The translations under genes and the position numbers were made by a program. DNA of 64,000 bases from Actimicrobium sp034313845 (GTDB lineage: Bacteria > Pseudomonadota > Gammaproteobacteria > Burkholderiales > Burkholderiaceae_D): assembly GCF_034313845.1 (NCBI RefSeq), contig NZ_JAVIWN010000003.1. One strand, 5' to 3'. Below, piece after piece: positions 35,985 through 46,377 of the stretch. The notes beneath the pieces were generated by a model. It ran no database searches. It was not told the origin of the DNA and saw nothing but the letters and a program-made list of their open reading frames with translations. Within the stretch, counting starts at the first letter, position 1. Every line of letters begins with the position of its first letter.

Positions 35985-36039
35985 GCGTTGGTGTGTCCTT
36001 CAAAATAGTGAGGTGTGCCCGGTCGTGCAAAGGGGCGGT

Positions 36040-36660
36040 TCAAGTGGGACGGCTCATCTTGAACAATTGTTCCGGTCCGACTGAAAAATAATCTGCTGGT
36101 CCGCCGCCGCGCAGCACATGGCCGGCGCGTGCCGTATTGTAGACGCCATCCTCGAGAAGGGTCTGCGCGATGTGGACCGCGACGACTTCGCCAAGAATCA
36201 GCCAGGTCGGTACTTTTTCGCCGTCAATACCTTGCAGCTGAATGAGTTGTGTACAGCGACACTCAAACGAAACCAGACTTTCTGCCACGCGCGGTGGCGT
36301 GATCAGGCGCGAAGCGACGGGTGTCAGACCTGCCAGTTCAAATTCATTCACCTCAGGCGGAACGGGCATGCAACTCTGGTTCATCGCTTCGGCCAGTTCG
36401 CGGGTGACCAGGTTCCAGCCGAATTCACCGGTTTGTTCGATATTGCGGACGGTGTCCTTGTAGCCGACACTGGCGAACCCGACGATGGGTGGCGTGTAAT
36501 TGAAGGCATTGAAAAAACTGTACGGTGCCAGGTTCAGCACACCCTCAGTGCTGCACGATGAAATCCAGCCGATCGGACGAGGACCGACGATGGCATTGAA
36601 CGGGTCATGCGGTAATCCATGGCCGTTGCGGGGCTCATAGAAATGAAAAGCATCAGACAT
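36040..36660 (-). CDS. Flavin reductase family protein (FMN-binding split barrel)
   Basis: This is a 206-aa protein starting at ATG 36660 (MSDAFHFYEP); the open frame extends further upstream without homology. The split-barrel flavin-binding fold is indicated by FNAIVGPRPIGWISSCSTEG, LAPYSFFNAFNYTPPIVGFA and DTVRNIEQTGEFGWNLVT. Members reduce FMN/FAD or bind flavin in oxidoreductases. No monooxygenase partner lies adjacent, so its role is open. Confidence 0.86.
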   Translation of the reverse strand: MSDAFHFYEPRNGHGLPHDPFNAIVGPRPIGWISSCSTEGVLNLAPYSFFNAFNYTPPIVGFASVGYKDTVRNIEQTGEFGWNLVTRELAEAMNQSCMPVPPEVNEFELAGLTPVASRLITPPRVAESLVSFECRCTQLIQLQGIDGEKVPTWLILGEVVAVHIAQTLLEDGVYNTARAGHVLRGGGPADYFSVGPEQLFKMSRPT

Positions 36661-36724
36661 GGTTGCTCCGGAGTGCTGCGATGGCCGGCCAGTAGCCGAG
36701 GCCATCACAGAGTTAGACGGTTTC

Positions 36725-37273
36725 TCAGAATTTGTAGCCGACACGGACCAATGCAAGGTTGACGCCGTTGTTCGGCTGCTTGATCCCGCCATTCGAAAAA
36801 TGCGTGACACGCAAGGACAGGTCCAGGCCACTGACCGTCGTGTAGCCCAAGCCCAGATGCGTACCGAATTGCAGGTTGGTCGACAGACGACGACCGAAGT
36901 TGTCGTAGACGTCCGTACTAAGATGTGGCCCCAGACCGGCTTCGGCATAGACACCCTGGTGATTCAGTCCCTGCCAGCGCAAGGTCGGCGTGAAGCCGAT
37001 ATCGCCAAAAGTCTGGGTCGCGCCCGGACGATTCTCGAACTGGTTGCCGCGCCAGACTGCGCCGGTCAGGTCCCAGTAACCCCAGATTTCGGATTTGTCC
37101 GAACGCATCCATGATTGCTCCATGTTCCACTGCATGCCGACGCGATAGAGTTGCGATTTGTTGCCCGTGCCGAACTCTGCTGAAACAGAATCGACTGCCA
37201 ATGCCGAACTGCTGGCGGCACAAAGAACGCAACCGATGACCAATGCTTTGAAACCTGTTGTTGCAGACCGCAT
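36725..37273 (-). CDS. pagL: PagL-like lipid A 3-O-deacylase (acyloxyacyl hydrolase family)
   Basis: This is a 182-aa outer-membrane beta-barrel protein. A signal peptide ends in SSALA before VDSVSAEF. The C-terminal part carries the PagL motif THFSNGGIKQPNNGVN with the His-x-Ser of the catalytic site, and the protein ends in an aromatic Phe (RVGYKF) as for barrels recognised by BAM. PagL removes the 3-O acyl chain from lipid A using a His-Ser-Glu triad. In the stretch where the Glu is expected shortly after PN-G, only Val-Asn is present. That may mean reduced or absent activity, or a different acid residue. Confidence 0.8.
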   Translation of the reverse strand: MRSATTGFKALVIGCVLCAASSSALAVDSVSAEFGTGNKSQLYRVGMQWNMEQSWMRSDKSEIWGYWDLTGAVWRGNQFENRPGATQTFGDIGFTPTLRWQGLNHQGVYAEAGLGPHLSTDVYDNFGRRLSTNLQFGTHLGLGYTTVSGLDLSLRVTHFSNGGIKQPNNGVNLALVRVGYKF

Positions 37274-37507
37274 GAAACCTCCTGACGAATATAAGTATTA
37301 GATGGTTTCTTGTTGATGAAACCCATAAGTTGTGCTTGAAAAAAACGCAATTTTCAATGGAGGCCATTATTGCCAATAACCGTCCGACAATGCAATGAAA
37401 TGCGATCCTGATGACGGTCAGAAAATGAAATAACTTTTTGGACAGCGCGCTACGAAAAAAAGTATCCTGCCATACCCTTTGCCGGCGAAAACTCTTGAAA
37501 GTAAATT

Positions 37508-38431
37508 TTGACTCAGCATAAAAACTCCCCGGAAAACCTACCGTGCATCGCCTTTCTTGGTACCGGCCTGATGGGCGGACCGATGGCCGACCGTTTGCTC
37601 AAGACGGGTTACCGGGTCACGGTGTGGAATCGCACGACGGCGAAAACCGATGCGCTGGTCGCGGCTGGTGCCACACGCGCCGCGACACCCGCTGACGCCG
37701 TCGCTGGCGCAGCGATCATTATCACGATGCTCGAAGCCGGGCCTGTTGTCGCAGAAGTCATTGCGGCTGTCATCGGAGCGATAGCGCCGGGTGCGCTGGT
37801 CATCGACATGAGTTCGACCAGGCAGGATGAAGCACTGGCTTTGCATGCGGTACTGGCTGCTCGCGGTATCGCCTGCCTGGATGCCCCGGTGTCCGGCGGC
37901 GTGCTCGGTGCGCAAGCGGGATCGCTGGCCATCATGGTCGGCGGTACCGTGGCGGATTTCGAGCGGGCGCTCGAGGTGCTGCAAGTGATGGGTCGTCCGA
38001 CGCGGGTTGGTCAGCCGGGTTCCGGTCAGGTCGCCAAATTATGCAATCAGCTCATCGTCGGCGCGACCTTGAGCGTGATTGCCGAAGCACTGTTGCTGGC
38101 GCAGGCCGCCGGTGCCGATCCGGTTGCTGTGAGGCAGGCGCTACGCGGCGGGTTTGCCGAAAGCCGGCTGCTCGAAGTGCACGGTCAGCGCATGCTTGAG
38201 CGGGATTTTCGCGCAGGTGGGCAAGTGCGTAGTCAGGCAAAGGATCTCGATAATGTGCTCGTTGCCGCAGCTGATGCCGGCATCGCCTTGCCTCTGGCGG
38301 CGCTGGTGCAAGCGGCTTATCGCGCGTTGCCTGACGCACTGGCAGGTGCCGATCAGTCGGCGATTCTGCTCGGGTTGGAACTAGCCAATCCCGGCATGCG
38401 GCTCGGTCAGCAGGATGACCAAGTGACCTGA
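37508..38431 (+). CDS. NAD(P)-dependent beta-hydroxyacid dehydrogenase
   Basis: This is a 307-aa protein of the 3-hydroxyisobutyrate dehydrogenase / tartronate semialdehyde reductase family. The only in-frame start before the Rossmann motif is TTG 37508. The motif is FLGTGLMGGPMADRLL, followed by the phosphate-binding VWNRT (Arg-Thr suggests NADP). The substrate signature DAPVSGGVLGAQAGSLAIMVGG and the catalytic Lys region (GQVAKLCNQLIV) are intact. The exact hydroxyacid is not predictable. It is convergent with the DUF2891 gene. Confidence 0.88.
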   Translation: MTQHKNSPENLPCIAFLGTGLMGGPMADRLLKTGYRVTVWNRTTAKTDALVAAGATRAATPADAVAGAAIIITMLEAGPVVAEVIAAVIGAIAPGALVIDMSSTRQDEALALHAVLAARGIACLDAPVSGGVLGAQAGSLAIMVGGTVADFERALEVLQVMGRPTRVGQPGSGQVAKLCNQLIVGATLSVIAEALLLAQAAGADPVAVRQALRGGFAESRLLEVHGQRMLERDFRAGGQVRSQAKDLDNVLVAAADAGIALPLAALVQAAYRALPDALAGADQSAILLGLELANPGMRLGQQDDQVT

Positions 38432-38443
38432 GCCGACCTGCGC

Positions 38444-39454
38444 TCAGGTTAATGCCAGCGCTGCAAAACTGGCCAGCCAGTGCGTGCCGACATAATCACC
38501 ACCTACCGCATGCGGCAGGGATGCGGCCAGATGCCGCTGGATGGCCAAGGCTACAGGCTCCTGCAGCGAGACCGGCAAGTCCGGACGGAGCATGGTCCAG
38601 CACCAGGCACGCGACAGATTCAGTCCGTCCAGATGGGCCATTTTCGGATCGCTGCGGTCACTCACTGCAACGGGTTTCAGCCAGCATTGCAAGGCGTCGT
38701 GAGTCGGACAAAAACGTTGCCACCAGCCGACCAGTTCATCGGCACTTAGCACGCGCCGCATCAGCGCCGCCTCGATCAATCCCCCCGACAGAAAATCATC
38801 GCCACCCGGCTCGTACCCGGCAGGATATTGACGATCTTCACCGTACCATTTTCTGCCGCTCAGTTCGATTCGATTGCGCAAGGCGTCATGTCCGGCGGCT
38901 TGCGCGTAGTCCAGCGCCAGCAACAAGCCAAACGCGCTGTTGGCATGGGTGCCAGCGCGGATCGGGAATTGCGCTAGCGGCAGGAAATGCAGGAAGCGTT
39001 CGACAAACGCATCAGCCAGTGGTTGCAGCGCATCGCGCCACGGTTCGGCGCGCGGCTGGGTCCGTGCCATCTCGATCAGTTCTGCCTGTAATTTCAGCAG
39101 CCACGCCCAGCCGTAAGTGCGCTCGAAGGTCGTGCGGGAAGGCTGGTGCAGGTACGCGATTTCGATCGCCACCTGCGCGCTGGTGAACTGGCGGTCGAAC
39201 AGGCCGGTGATTTCGCCGGCTTCCGTCAGATCAGGTTGCCGATGTAGCAGACGCACCAGCAGCCAGTGCATGTGCACCGCTGAATGCCAGTCATAGCTGC
39301 CGAAAAAAACCGGATGCAAATCGCGCGGCGAGCGCACATCGACTGCCGTATTCATCACGTGATCGAGCTTGTTCGGATATTCCTGTCCGATGTTGTCGAG
39401 GGCAATGCGGGCGTAGGCCGATGCTGGAACGATGAGTGGCAAGGTCAGCGGCAT
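38444..39454 (-). CDS. DUF2891 family protein
   Basis: This is a 336-aa soluble protein of the DUF2891 family, which resembles (alpha/alpha)6 barrel proteins. The family-typical HPVFFGSYDWHSAVHMHWLLVRLL occurs near 47-70, then ERTYGWAWLLKLQAEL, and a conserved HLDGLNLSRAWCW near 275. Function unknown. Its start lies inside the end of the M20 amidohydrolase gene (10-base overlap), so the two are translated together and may act on the same compound. Confidence 0.85.
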   Translation of the reverse strand: MPLTLPLIVPASAYARIALDNIGQEYPNKLDHVMNTAVDVRSPRDLHPVFFGSYDWHSAVHMHWLLVRLLHRQPDLTEAGEITGLFDRQFTSAQVAIEIAYLHQPSRTTFERTYGWAWLLKLQAELIEMARTQPRAEPWRDALQPLADAFVERFLHFLPLAQFPIRAGTHANSAFGLLLALDYAQAAGHDALRNRIELSGRKWYGEDRQYPAGYEPGGDDFLSGGLIEAALMRRVLSADELVGWWQRFCPTHDALQCWLKPVAVSDRSDPKMAHLDGLNLSRAWCWTMLRPDLPVSLQEPVALAIQRHLAASLPHAVGGDYVGTHWLASFAALALT

Positions 39455-40638
39455 GGCAGCGCCGCTTCGGCCAGGTTGACCCAGTAGCTCGCACCGATCG
39501 GCAGCAAGTCATCATTGAAGTCATAGCTCGGATTGTGCAGGTTGCACGGACCGAGGCCGTGCCCCATGTCGCGATGGTCGCCTTCGCCATTGCCGATAAA
39601 CACATAACACCCCGGCAGCGCCTGCAACATGAACGCAAAATCTTCTGATCCCATGGTCGGTTCGACGCTGGCATTGACACCGTCCTCACCCACCATCTGG
39701 CGCAGTACGTCGACGGCAAACGCGGTCTCGGCTGGATGATTGATCAGCGGCGGATAGTTGCGCTTGAACTTGAATTCGATGGTTGCATCGTAGGCCGCGG
39801 CAGTGTGCGTGGCGACATCGCGCATGCGCTGCTCCATCAGGTCCAGCACCTCGATGGTGAAGGTACGCACTGTTCCAACCAGCGTCGCTTCGTCGGGGAT
39901 CACGTTCGTGGTGCTGCCGGAGTGGATCTGCGTGATCGACAGCACGCCCGCATCGAGCGGGCTTTTGTTGCGCGAGACGATGGTTTGCCAGCCCTGTGCA
40001 ATCTGCACGGCGACCATGATCGGATCAATGCCCTTGTGCGGTTGTGCAGCATGCGCACCCTTGCCCTTGATGATGACTTCGAACTCGTTGGACGAGGCCA
40101 TCATCGGTCCCGGCGTAACGCCGAAAGTACCGACTGCCTGCCCCGGCCAGTTGTGCATGCCGTACACCGATTGCATCGGGCAGCGCTCGAACAAGCCGTC
40201 TTCAATCATCCGCCTGGCACCGGCACCGCCTTCTTCGGCCGGCTGGAAAATCACATACACGGTGCCATCGAACGTGCCATGCAAAGCCAGATGCCGTGCC
40301 GCGCCGAGCAGCATCGCCGTATGTCCGTCATGACCGCACGCGTGCATTTTTCCATCGATGGTCGAACGGTGCGCAAAGGTATTCGACTCTTGCACTGGCA
40401 ATGCATCCATGTCGGCGCGCAAGCCGATTGCCCGGTTGCTGGTGCCGCGCTTGATGATGCCGACGACTCCGGTGACGCCCATGCCACGCAGTACCGGAAT
40501 ATCCCATTGAGTCAATTTTTCAGCCACGACGTCGGCGGTGCGCTGCTCCTCGTAACACAGCTCAGGATGGGCATGGATATTGCGTCGCAATGCTTGTAGC
40601 TCGGAATGGAATGCAACGATCGGGTCGATCAATTTCAT
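39445..40638 (-). CDS. M20 family amidohydrolase (hippurate hydrolase / IAA-amino acid hydrolase type)
   Basis: This is a 397-aa metal-dependent amidohydrolase starting at ATG 40638 with AGGTG upstream. Motifs of M20D enzymes are present: RRNIHAHPELCYEE, metal-binding MHACGHDGHTAML (CGHDGH), the catalytic QPAEEGGAGA, and the C-terminal metal ligand in PTMGSEDFAFML. These enzymes remove N-acyl groups from amino acids, e.g. benzoyl-glycine or acetylated amino acids. It is divergent from a peptide-type ABC transporter (160 bases apart), suggesting that the transporter's cargo is its substrate. Confidence 0.9.
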   Translation of the reverse strand: MKLIDPIVAFHSELQALRRNIHAHPELCYEEQRTADVVAEKLTQWDIPVLRGMGVTGVVGIIKRGTSNRAIGLRADMDALPVQESNTFAHRSTIDGKMHACGHDGHTAMLLGAARHLALHGTFDGTVYVIFQPAEEGGAGARRMIEDGLFERCPMQSVYGMHNWPGQAVGTFGVTPGPMMASSNEFEVIIKGKGAHAAQPHKGIDPIMVAVQIAQGWQTIVSRNKSPLDAGVLSITQIHSGSTTNVIPDEATLVGTVRTFTIEVLDLMEQRMRDVATHTAAAYDATIEFKFKRNYPPLINHPAETAFAVDVLRQMVGEDGVNASVEPTMGSEDFAFMLQALPGCYVFIGNGEGDHRDMGHGLGPCNLHNPSYDFNDDLLPIGASYWVNLAEAALPCR

Positions 40639-40798
40639 GGCTATCACCTGAGATGTGGGCGTAACGGAAGGAGAGATGTTCGCGTGTCACCGATCTTTTC
40701 TTCGGCTGACTACGGGAGGTTTGTCTTTTAACTTTTGTCTTTTAGCTTGTATATTACGCCAGCACCGTCAGAGTGTGTTCAACCACAAGGAGAGCCTT

Positions 40799-42394
40799 AT
40801 GCGTTTGTCGTTATCATCGAAATTCATCACGAAAAATGTGCTTGCCTCGGCGCTTGCTGCGCTGTTTGTCTTTGCCGCACCAATGGCCATCGCTCAGGAA
40901 TTCAAGCTGGCGATGAGTTCGCCACCGACGTCGATGGACCCGCATTTCTATAACCTGTTCCCGAACCTGAACGTCTCCGACCACATGTTCGAGACGCTGG
41001 TCACGATGGATGCCGACAGCAAGGTGATCCCGTCCCTGGCCGAATCATGGACCCTCATCAACGACACGACATGGGAGTTCAAGCTGCGCAAGGGCGTCAA
41101 GTTTCATGACGGTAGCGACCTCACCGCCGACGACGTGGCCTGGTCGATGGAACGTCCTTCGCTGATTGTCGGCAGCCCCGGCAAGATGGACGTCTACACC
41201 AAGGCCATCGCCAGCAAAAAGGTCATCGACGCCAACACGATCCGCTTCACCACCAAGGAACCGTATCCGCTGTTGCTGGCCGACCTGACATCGATCTACA
41301 TCGTCTCGCGCAAGGCCACCACCGGCCTGTCCAGCGATGACTTCTCCAGCGGCAAAGGCATGGACGGCACCGGCCCTTACAAGTTCGTCAAATTCCAGCG
41401 CGATGACCGCCTCGAACTGGAACGCAACGACAATTACTGGGGCAAGAAACCGGCCTGGTCGAAAGTGACGTTGCGCTTCATCCCGAACGGTTCGACCCGT
41501 CTGGCCGCGCTGCTGGCCGGTGATGTGCAGGCAATCGAAAACGTCCCAACGCCGGATCTGGCGCGGGTGCGTGCCGATCCGAATATCGCCTTGTATTCGA
41601 AGGTCTCGCATCGTCTCATTTACCTGTTCCCGGATACCGTGCGTGACAAGTCGCCGTTCATCACCGACAAGGATGGCAAGCCGCTCGACAAGAATCCGCT
41701 GAAAGACCAGCGCGTGCGTGCTGCGTTATCGATGGCCATCAACCGTGATGCGATCCGCGATCGCGTGATGGAAGGCTTGTCCGAGCCGACCAACAACCTG
41801 GTTCCGGCCACCCTGTTCGGCAACAACCCGGCGCTCAAGGTCGTCAAGTACGACCCTGAAGGTGCCAAGAAATTGCTGGCGGCCGCTGGCTATCCGGACG
41901 GTTTCGGCATGACCTTGCACACGCCGAACAACCGCTACGTCAACGATGAAAAAATTGCCCAGACGCTGGCCCAGATGTTCTCGCGTATTGGCGTGGCGAC
42001 CAAGGTCGACGGGTTGCCGATGGCAATTTATTCGTCACGCGGTTCCAAGCAGGAGTACTCGCTCGGCATGCTCGGCTGGGGTGCGCAAACCGGCGAAGCC
42101 TCGTCGCCATTGCGTGCGCTGGCGGCTTGCGACAATCCGGCGAAGGGACTGGGCGGCTTCAACTGGGCCAAGTACTGCAATCCGAAGATGGATGAGTTGC
42201 TGATCAAGGCGCTGGCCACGGTCGACGATCCGGCCCGTCTGAAGTTGCTGCAAGATGCCACGGCGATTGTCATCAATGACGGTGGTCTCATCCCGATTCA
42301 TCAGCAAGTGACTACCTGGGCTACCAAAAAAGGGATTGCCTACATTCCGCGTACCGACGAGCGGACTCACGCTTATCAGTTCATCCAGCAATAA
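40799..42394 (+). CDS. Peptide-type ABC transporter substrate-binding protein (family 5)
   Basis: This is a 531-aa periplasmic binding protein of the DppA/OppA family. ATG 40799 follows aaggag and opens a signal peptide ending PMAIA before QEFKLAMSS. Family-5 landmarks are SSPPTSMDPHF, FETLVTMDADSKVIPSLAESW, GVKFHDGSDLTADDVAWSM, GTGPYKFVKF and VRAALSMAINRDAIRD. The group binds di/oligopeptides, glutathione, nickel or other solutes; this subtype (TSMDPHFYN start) is unassigned. It is the first gene of a six-gene unit. Confidence 0.92.
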   Translation: MRLSLSSKFITKNVLASALAALFVFAAPMAIAQEFKLAMSSPPTSMDPHFYNLFPNLNVSDHMFETLVTMDADSKVIPSLAESWTLINDTTWEFKLRKGVKFHDGSDLTADDVAWSMERPSLIVGSPGKMDVYTKAIASKKVIDANTIRFTTKEPYPLLLADLTSIYIVSRKATTGLSSDDFSSGKGMDGTGPYKFVKFQRDDRLELERNDNYWGKKPAWSKVTLRFIPNGSTRLAALLAGDVQAIENVPTPDLARVRADPNIALYSKVSHRLIYLFPDTVRDKSPFITDKDGKPLDKNPLKDQRVRAALSMAINRDAIRDRVMEGLSEPTNNLVPATLFGNNPALKVVKYDPEGAKKLLAAAGYPDGFGMTLHTPNNRYVNDEKIAQTLAQMFSRIGVATKVDGLPMAIYSSRGSKQEYSLGMLGWGAQTGEASSPLRALAACDNPAKGLGGFNWAKYCNPKMDELLIKALATVDDPARLKLLQDATAIVINDGGLIPIHQQVTTWATKKGIAYIPRTDERTHAYQFIQQ

Positions 42395-42420
42395 TCTTTG
42401 CAAAAACGACGCAACAATCT

Positions 42421-42457
42421 ACTGCATCAGTCCTGCCGCAAGCGGGCCTGATGCAGT
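42421..42457 (+). promoter_or_regulatory. Strong hairpin between binding protein and permease genes
   Basis: actgcatcag (42421-42430) pairs perfectly with ctgatgcagt (42448-42457), with an inner CCtGCCGCAAGCGGgCC stem. No long T-run follows (ctttcc). Such hairpins after the binding-protein gene commonly protect its mRNA or partly terminate, lowering permease expression. Confidence 0.7.
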
Positions 42458-42478
42458 CTTTCCGATCAAGGTTTTTCA

Positions 42479-43456
42479 ATGCTCGTATTCATCATTCGCC
42501 GACTGCTGCAAAGCCTGGTCGTGCTGCTGGTCATGTCGTTGCTGGTATTCGTCGGCGTGTACGCGATCGGTAATCCGATCGACATGCTGATCAGCCCCGA
42601 TGCCGACCAGATGGACCGCATTCGCACCATCGCCGCTTTCGGACTCGACAAGCCGCTGTGGGAGCAATATTTTATCTTCGTCAAAAATGCACTGAGCGGT
42701 GACATGGGCAACTCGTTTGCCTTTTCAACGCCGGCGCTGACGCTGATTTTTGAACGCATGCCGGCCACTATGGAGCTGGCGCTGACTGCCATCGTGATGT
42801 CAATCGTGCTCGGGATTCCGCTTGGCCTGTGGGCCGGACTGCGGCCCAACGGCATTGCCGGCAAATCCATCATGGCCATTTCCATCCTCGGTTTTTCGTT
42901 GCCGACATTCTGGGTTGGCCTGATGCTGATCATGGTGTTCGCGGTGCAGTTGGGCTGGTTGCCATCGAGTGGTCGCGGACCCACCAGCTTGCTGCTCGGC
43001 GTGCCGGTGAGCTTTCTGTCGGTCGACGGCTTGCGGCATTTGCTGATGCCGGCGTTTAACCTGGCGCTGTTCAATATCGCGCTGGTCATTCGTTTGACGC
43101 GCGCCGGTGCGCAGGAAGCCCTGCTGCAGGATTACGTCAAGTTCGCCCGCGCCAAAGGGCTGACCAACGCCCGCATCATCAGCGTGCATGTACTGAAAAA
43201 TATCCTGATCCCGATCGTCACCGTCATCGCGCTGCAGTTCGGTTCGATCATCGCGTTTGCCATCGTCACCGAGTCGGTGTTTGCCTGGCCGGGCATGGGC
43301 AAGCTGATCATTGATTCGATCCGCTTTCTCGACCGGCCCGTGATCGTCGCTTACCTGATGCTGATCGTCGTGATTTTCATCTTCATCAACCTGGTGGTCG
43401 ACGTGCTGTATTCGTTGCTCGATCCACGAGTGCGCTTGTCCGACACCAAAGGCTGA
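42479..43456 (+). CDS. Peptide-type ABC transporter permease (DppB-like)
   Basis: This is a 325-aa inner-membrane permease with six predicted helices. The DppB/OppB N-terminus is LVFIIRRLLQSLVVLLVMSL, and the EAA loop is LLQDYVKFARAKGLTNARII. The ATPase-facing loop and the MPGMGKL-like segment (WPGMGKLIIDSI) are intact. The next permease gene starts two bases after its stop. Confidence 0.92.
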   Translation: MLVFIIRRLLQSLVVLLVMSLLVFVGVYAIGNPIDMLISPDADQMDRIRTIAAFGLDKPLWEQYFIFVKNALSGDMGNSFAFSTPALTLIFERMPATMELALTAIVMSIVLGIPLGLWAGLRPNGIAGKSIMAISILGFSLPTFWVGLMLIMVFAVQLGWLPSSGRGPTSLLLGVPVSFLSVDGLRHLLMPAFNLALFNIALVIRLTRAGAQEALLQDYVKFARAKGLTNARIISVHVLKNILIPIVTVIALQFGSIIAFAIVTESVFAWPGMGKLIIDSIRFLDRPVIVAYLMLIVVIFIFINLVVDVLYSLLDPRVRLSDTKG

Positions 43457-43458
43457 CC

Positions 43459-44360
43459 ATGGAAAACACCACTCCGCAAGTCGCACTTGAGACGCCATTC
43501 CGGCGTTTCGTGCGCAATTTTTTCAGTAGCAAAATCGCGTCTGCCGGCTTTGTCCTGCTGGTCGTGATCGTCTTCGCCGCGCTATTCGCGCCGTGGCTCT
43601 CGCCACAAAATCCGTACGACCTGTCGCTGCTGGATGTGATGGATTCGCGCATGGCACCCGGCGAGCAGTCGTTCGGCGGCACCATGACCTTCCTGCTCGG
43701 CACCGATGAGCAGGGCCGCGACATGCTCTCGGCCATCCTGTATGGCATTCGGATTTCGGTCGCCGTGGCCGTCACCAGCACCGTCATCGCGCTGATGATC
43801 GGCCTGACGCTGGGACTGCTGGCCGGCTATCTGGGTGGTCGCATCGAAGCCTTCATCATGCGCGTGGCCGATATCCAGTTGTCGTTCCCGCCCATCCTGA
43901 TCGCCCTGATCCTGCTGGCGCTGACCGGGCCGGGTGTCGGCAAGATCATCGTCGCGCTGGTGGCGGTGCAATGGGCGTATTACGCCCGCACTGCGCGCAG
44001 TGCCGCGCTGGTCGAGCGCAAGAAGGAATACATCGAGGCCGCCACCGCGCTGGGCTTGTCGCCCACGCGCATCATGCTGCGCCATCTGTTACCGAACTGT
44101 TTGCCGCCACTGATCGTGATCTCGGCGCTGCAAGTGGCGTCGGCCATTTCGCTCGAAGCCACGCTATCGTTCCTCGGGCTGGGCTTGCCGGTCACCGAAC
44201 CCTCGCTCGGCCTGCTCATTGCCAACGGCTTTCAGTACCTGTTGTCCGGCAAATACTGGATCAGTTTTTTCCCGGGAATCGCGCTGCTGCTGACCGTCGT
44301 GGCGATCAATCTGGTGGCCGATCAATTGCGCGATGTACTCAATCCGCGCCTGCAAACGCA

Positions 44361-44364
<4 letters not shown>
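43459..44364 (+). CDS. Peptide-type ABC transporter permease (DppC-like)
   Basis: This is a 301-aa permease with a cytoplasmic N-terminus, six helices and the DppC signature GTDEQGRDMLSAILYGIRIS. The EAA loop is KKEYIEAATALGLSPTRIML. It is followed by a four-base overlap (ATGA) with the first ATPase gene. Confidence 0.92.
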
Positions 44365-45349
<985 letters not shown>

Positions 45350-45353
<4 letters not shown>

Positions 45354-46357
45354 CGCTCCCTGACCAGCCGATGCTGGAACTGCGTGGCGTGAGCAAACGC
45401 TTCGTCAAATCAATCGATACGGCGGCACGGATTGCCAATGTCTTTGGTGCCAGCATCAAGGAAGAAATCGTCCATGCGGTCGATGAAGTTGACCTGGTCA
45501 TCCGGCGCGGCGAAGTGGTCGGTCTGGTCGGCGAATCCGGTTGCGGAAAATCGACGCTGGGCCGGATGGCAGTCGGCTTGCACAGCTTGTCGTCCGGCAC
45601 GCGGCGCTGGAAAGGCGAAGACATCGATGCGCTAGCTCCAGCCGAGCGCCGCATCAAGCAATTGGGTATCCAGATGATTTTCCAGGACCCGTATGCGTCG
45701 CTCAACCCGCGCATGCGCGTGCTCGATATCGTCGGTGAAGCGCCGGTCGCGCACAAGATGATCAGCGGGTCCGAGCAGGTCGCGTATGTCGAAGACCTGT
45801 TGCAGCGGGTCGGTCTCGATCCCGCCGTACTGCGCCGCTTTCCGCATCAGTTTTCCGGTGGCCAGCGTGCCCGTGTCGGCATTGCACGGGCGCTGGCGGT
45901 ACGGCCGGAATTTCTGGTCTGCGATGAAGCCGTCGCTGCACTCGATGTCTCGATCCAGGCGCAGGTACTGAACCTGTTCATCCGCCTGCGCGATGAACTG
46001 AACCTGACTTACCTGTTCATCAGCCATGACCTCGGCGTGGTCCGGCATCTTTCCGATCGCGTGGTTATCATGTACCTCGGACGGATCGTCGAATCGGCAC
46101 CGGCCGACGCCGTCTTCGATCACGCCAATCATCCGTACACACAGGCATTGCTGGCATCGGCACCGAAACTGGACGCCCGCAAGACCGCATTTTTTGCTGT
46201 GCGCGGCGAGATTCCGTCACCGCTCAATCCACCGGGAGGATGTCATTTTCATCCGCGCTGCACGCATGCGATGGCGCGCTGCAGTGTCGAGAAGCCGGCA
46301 TTGAAAGAAGTCGCGCCGGCGCATTTTTCGGCCTGCCATCTGAATGATCAACCCTGA
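45350..46357 (+). CDS. Peptide-type ABC transporter ATP-binding protein (DppF-like)
   Basis: This is a 335-aa ATPase with Walker A GESGCGKST, signature FSGGQRARVGIARAL and Walker B LVCDEAVAALDVS. In Walker B, Ala-Val replaces the usual Pro-Thr/Val. The C-terminal oligopeptide extension ends with a Cys motif (GCHFHPRCTHAMARC). It contains an insertion around 20-40 (KSIDTAARIANVFGASIKEE) typical of some DppF relatives. It forms the heterodimer with the preceding ATPase. Confidence 0.92.
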
Positions 46358-46377
46358 ATTTTTTAAAGGCAGACACC

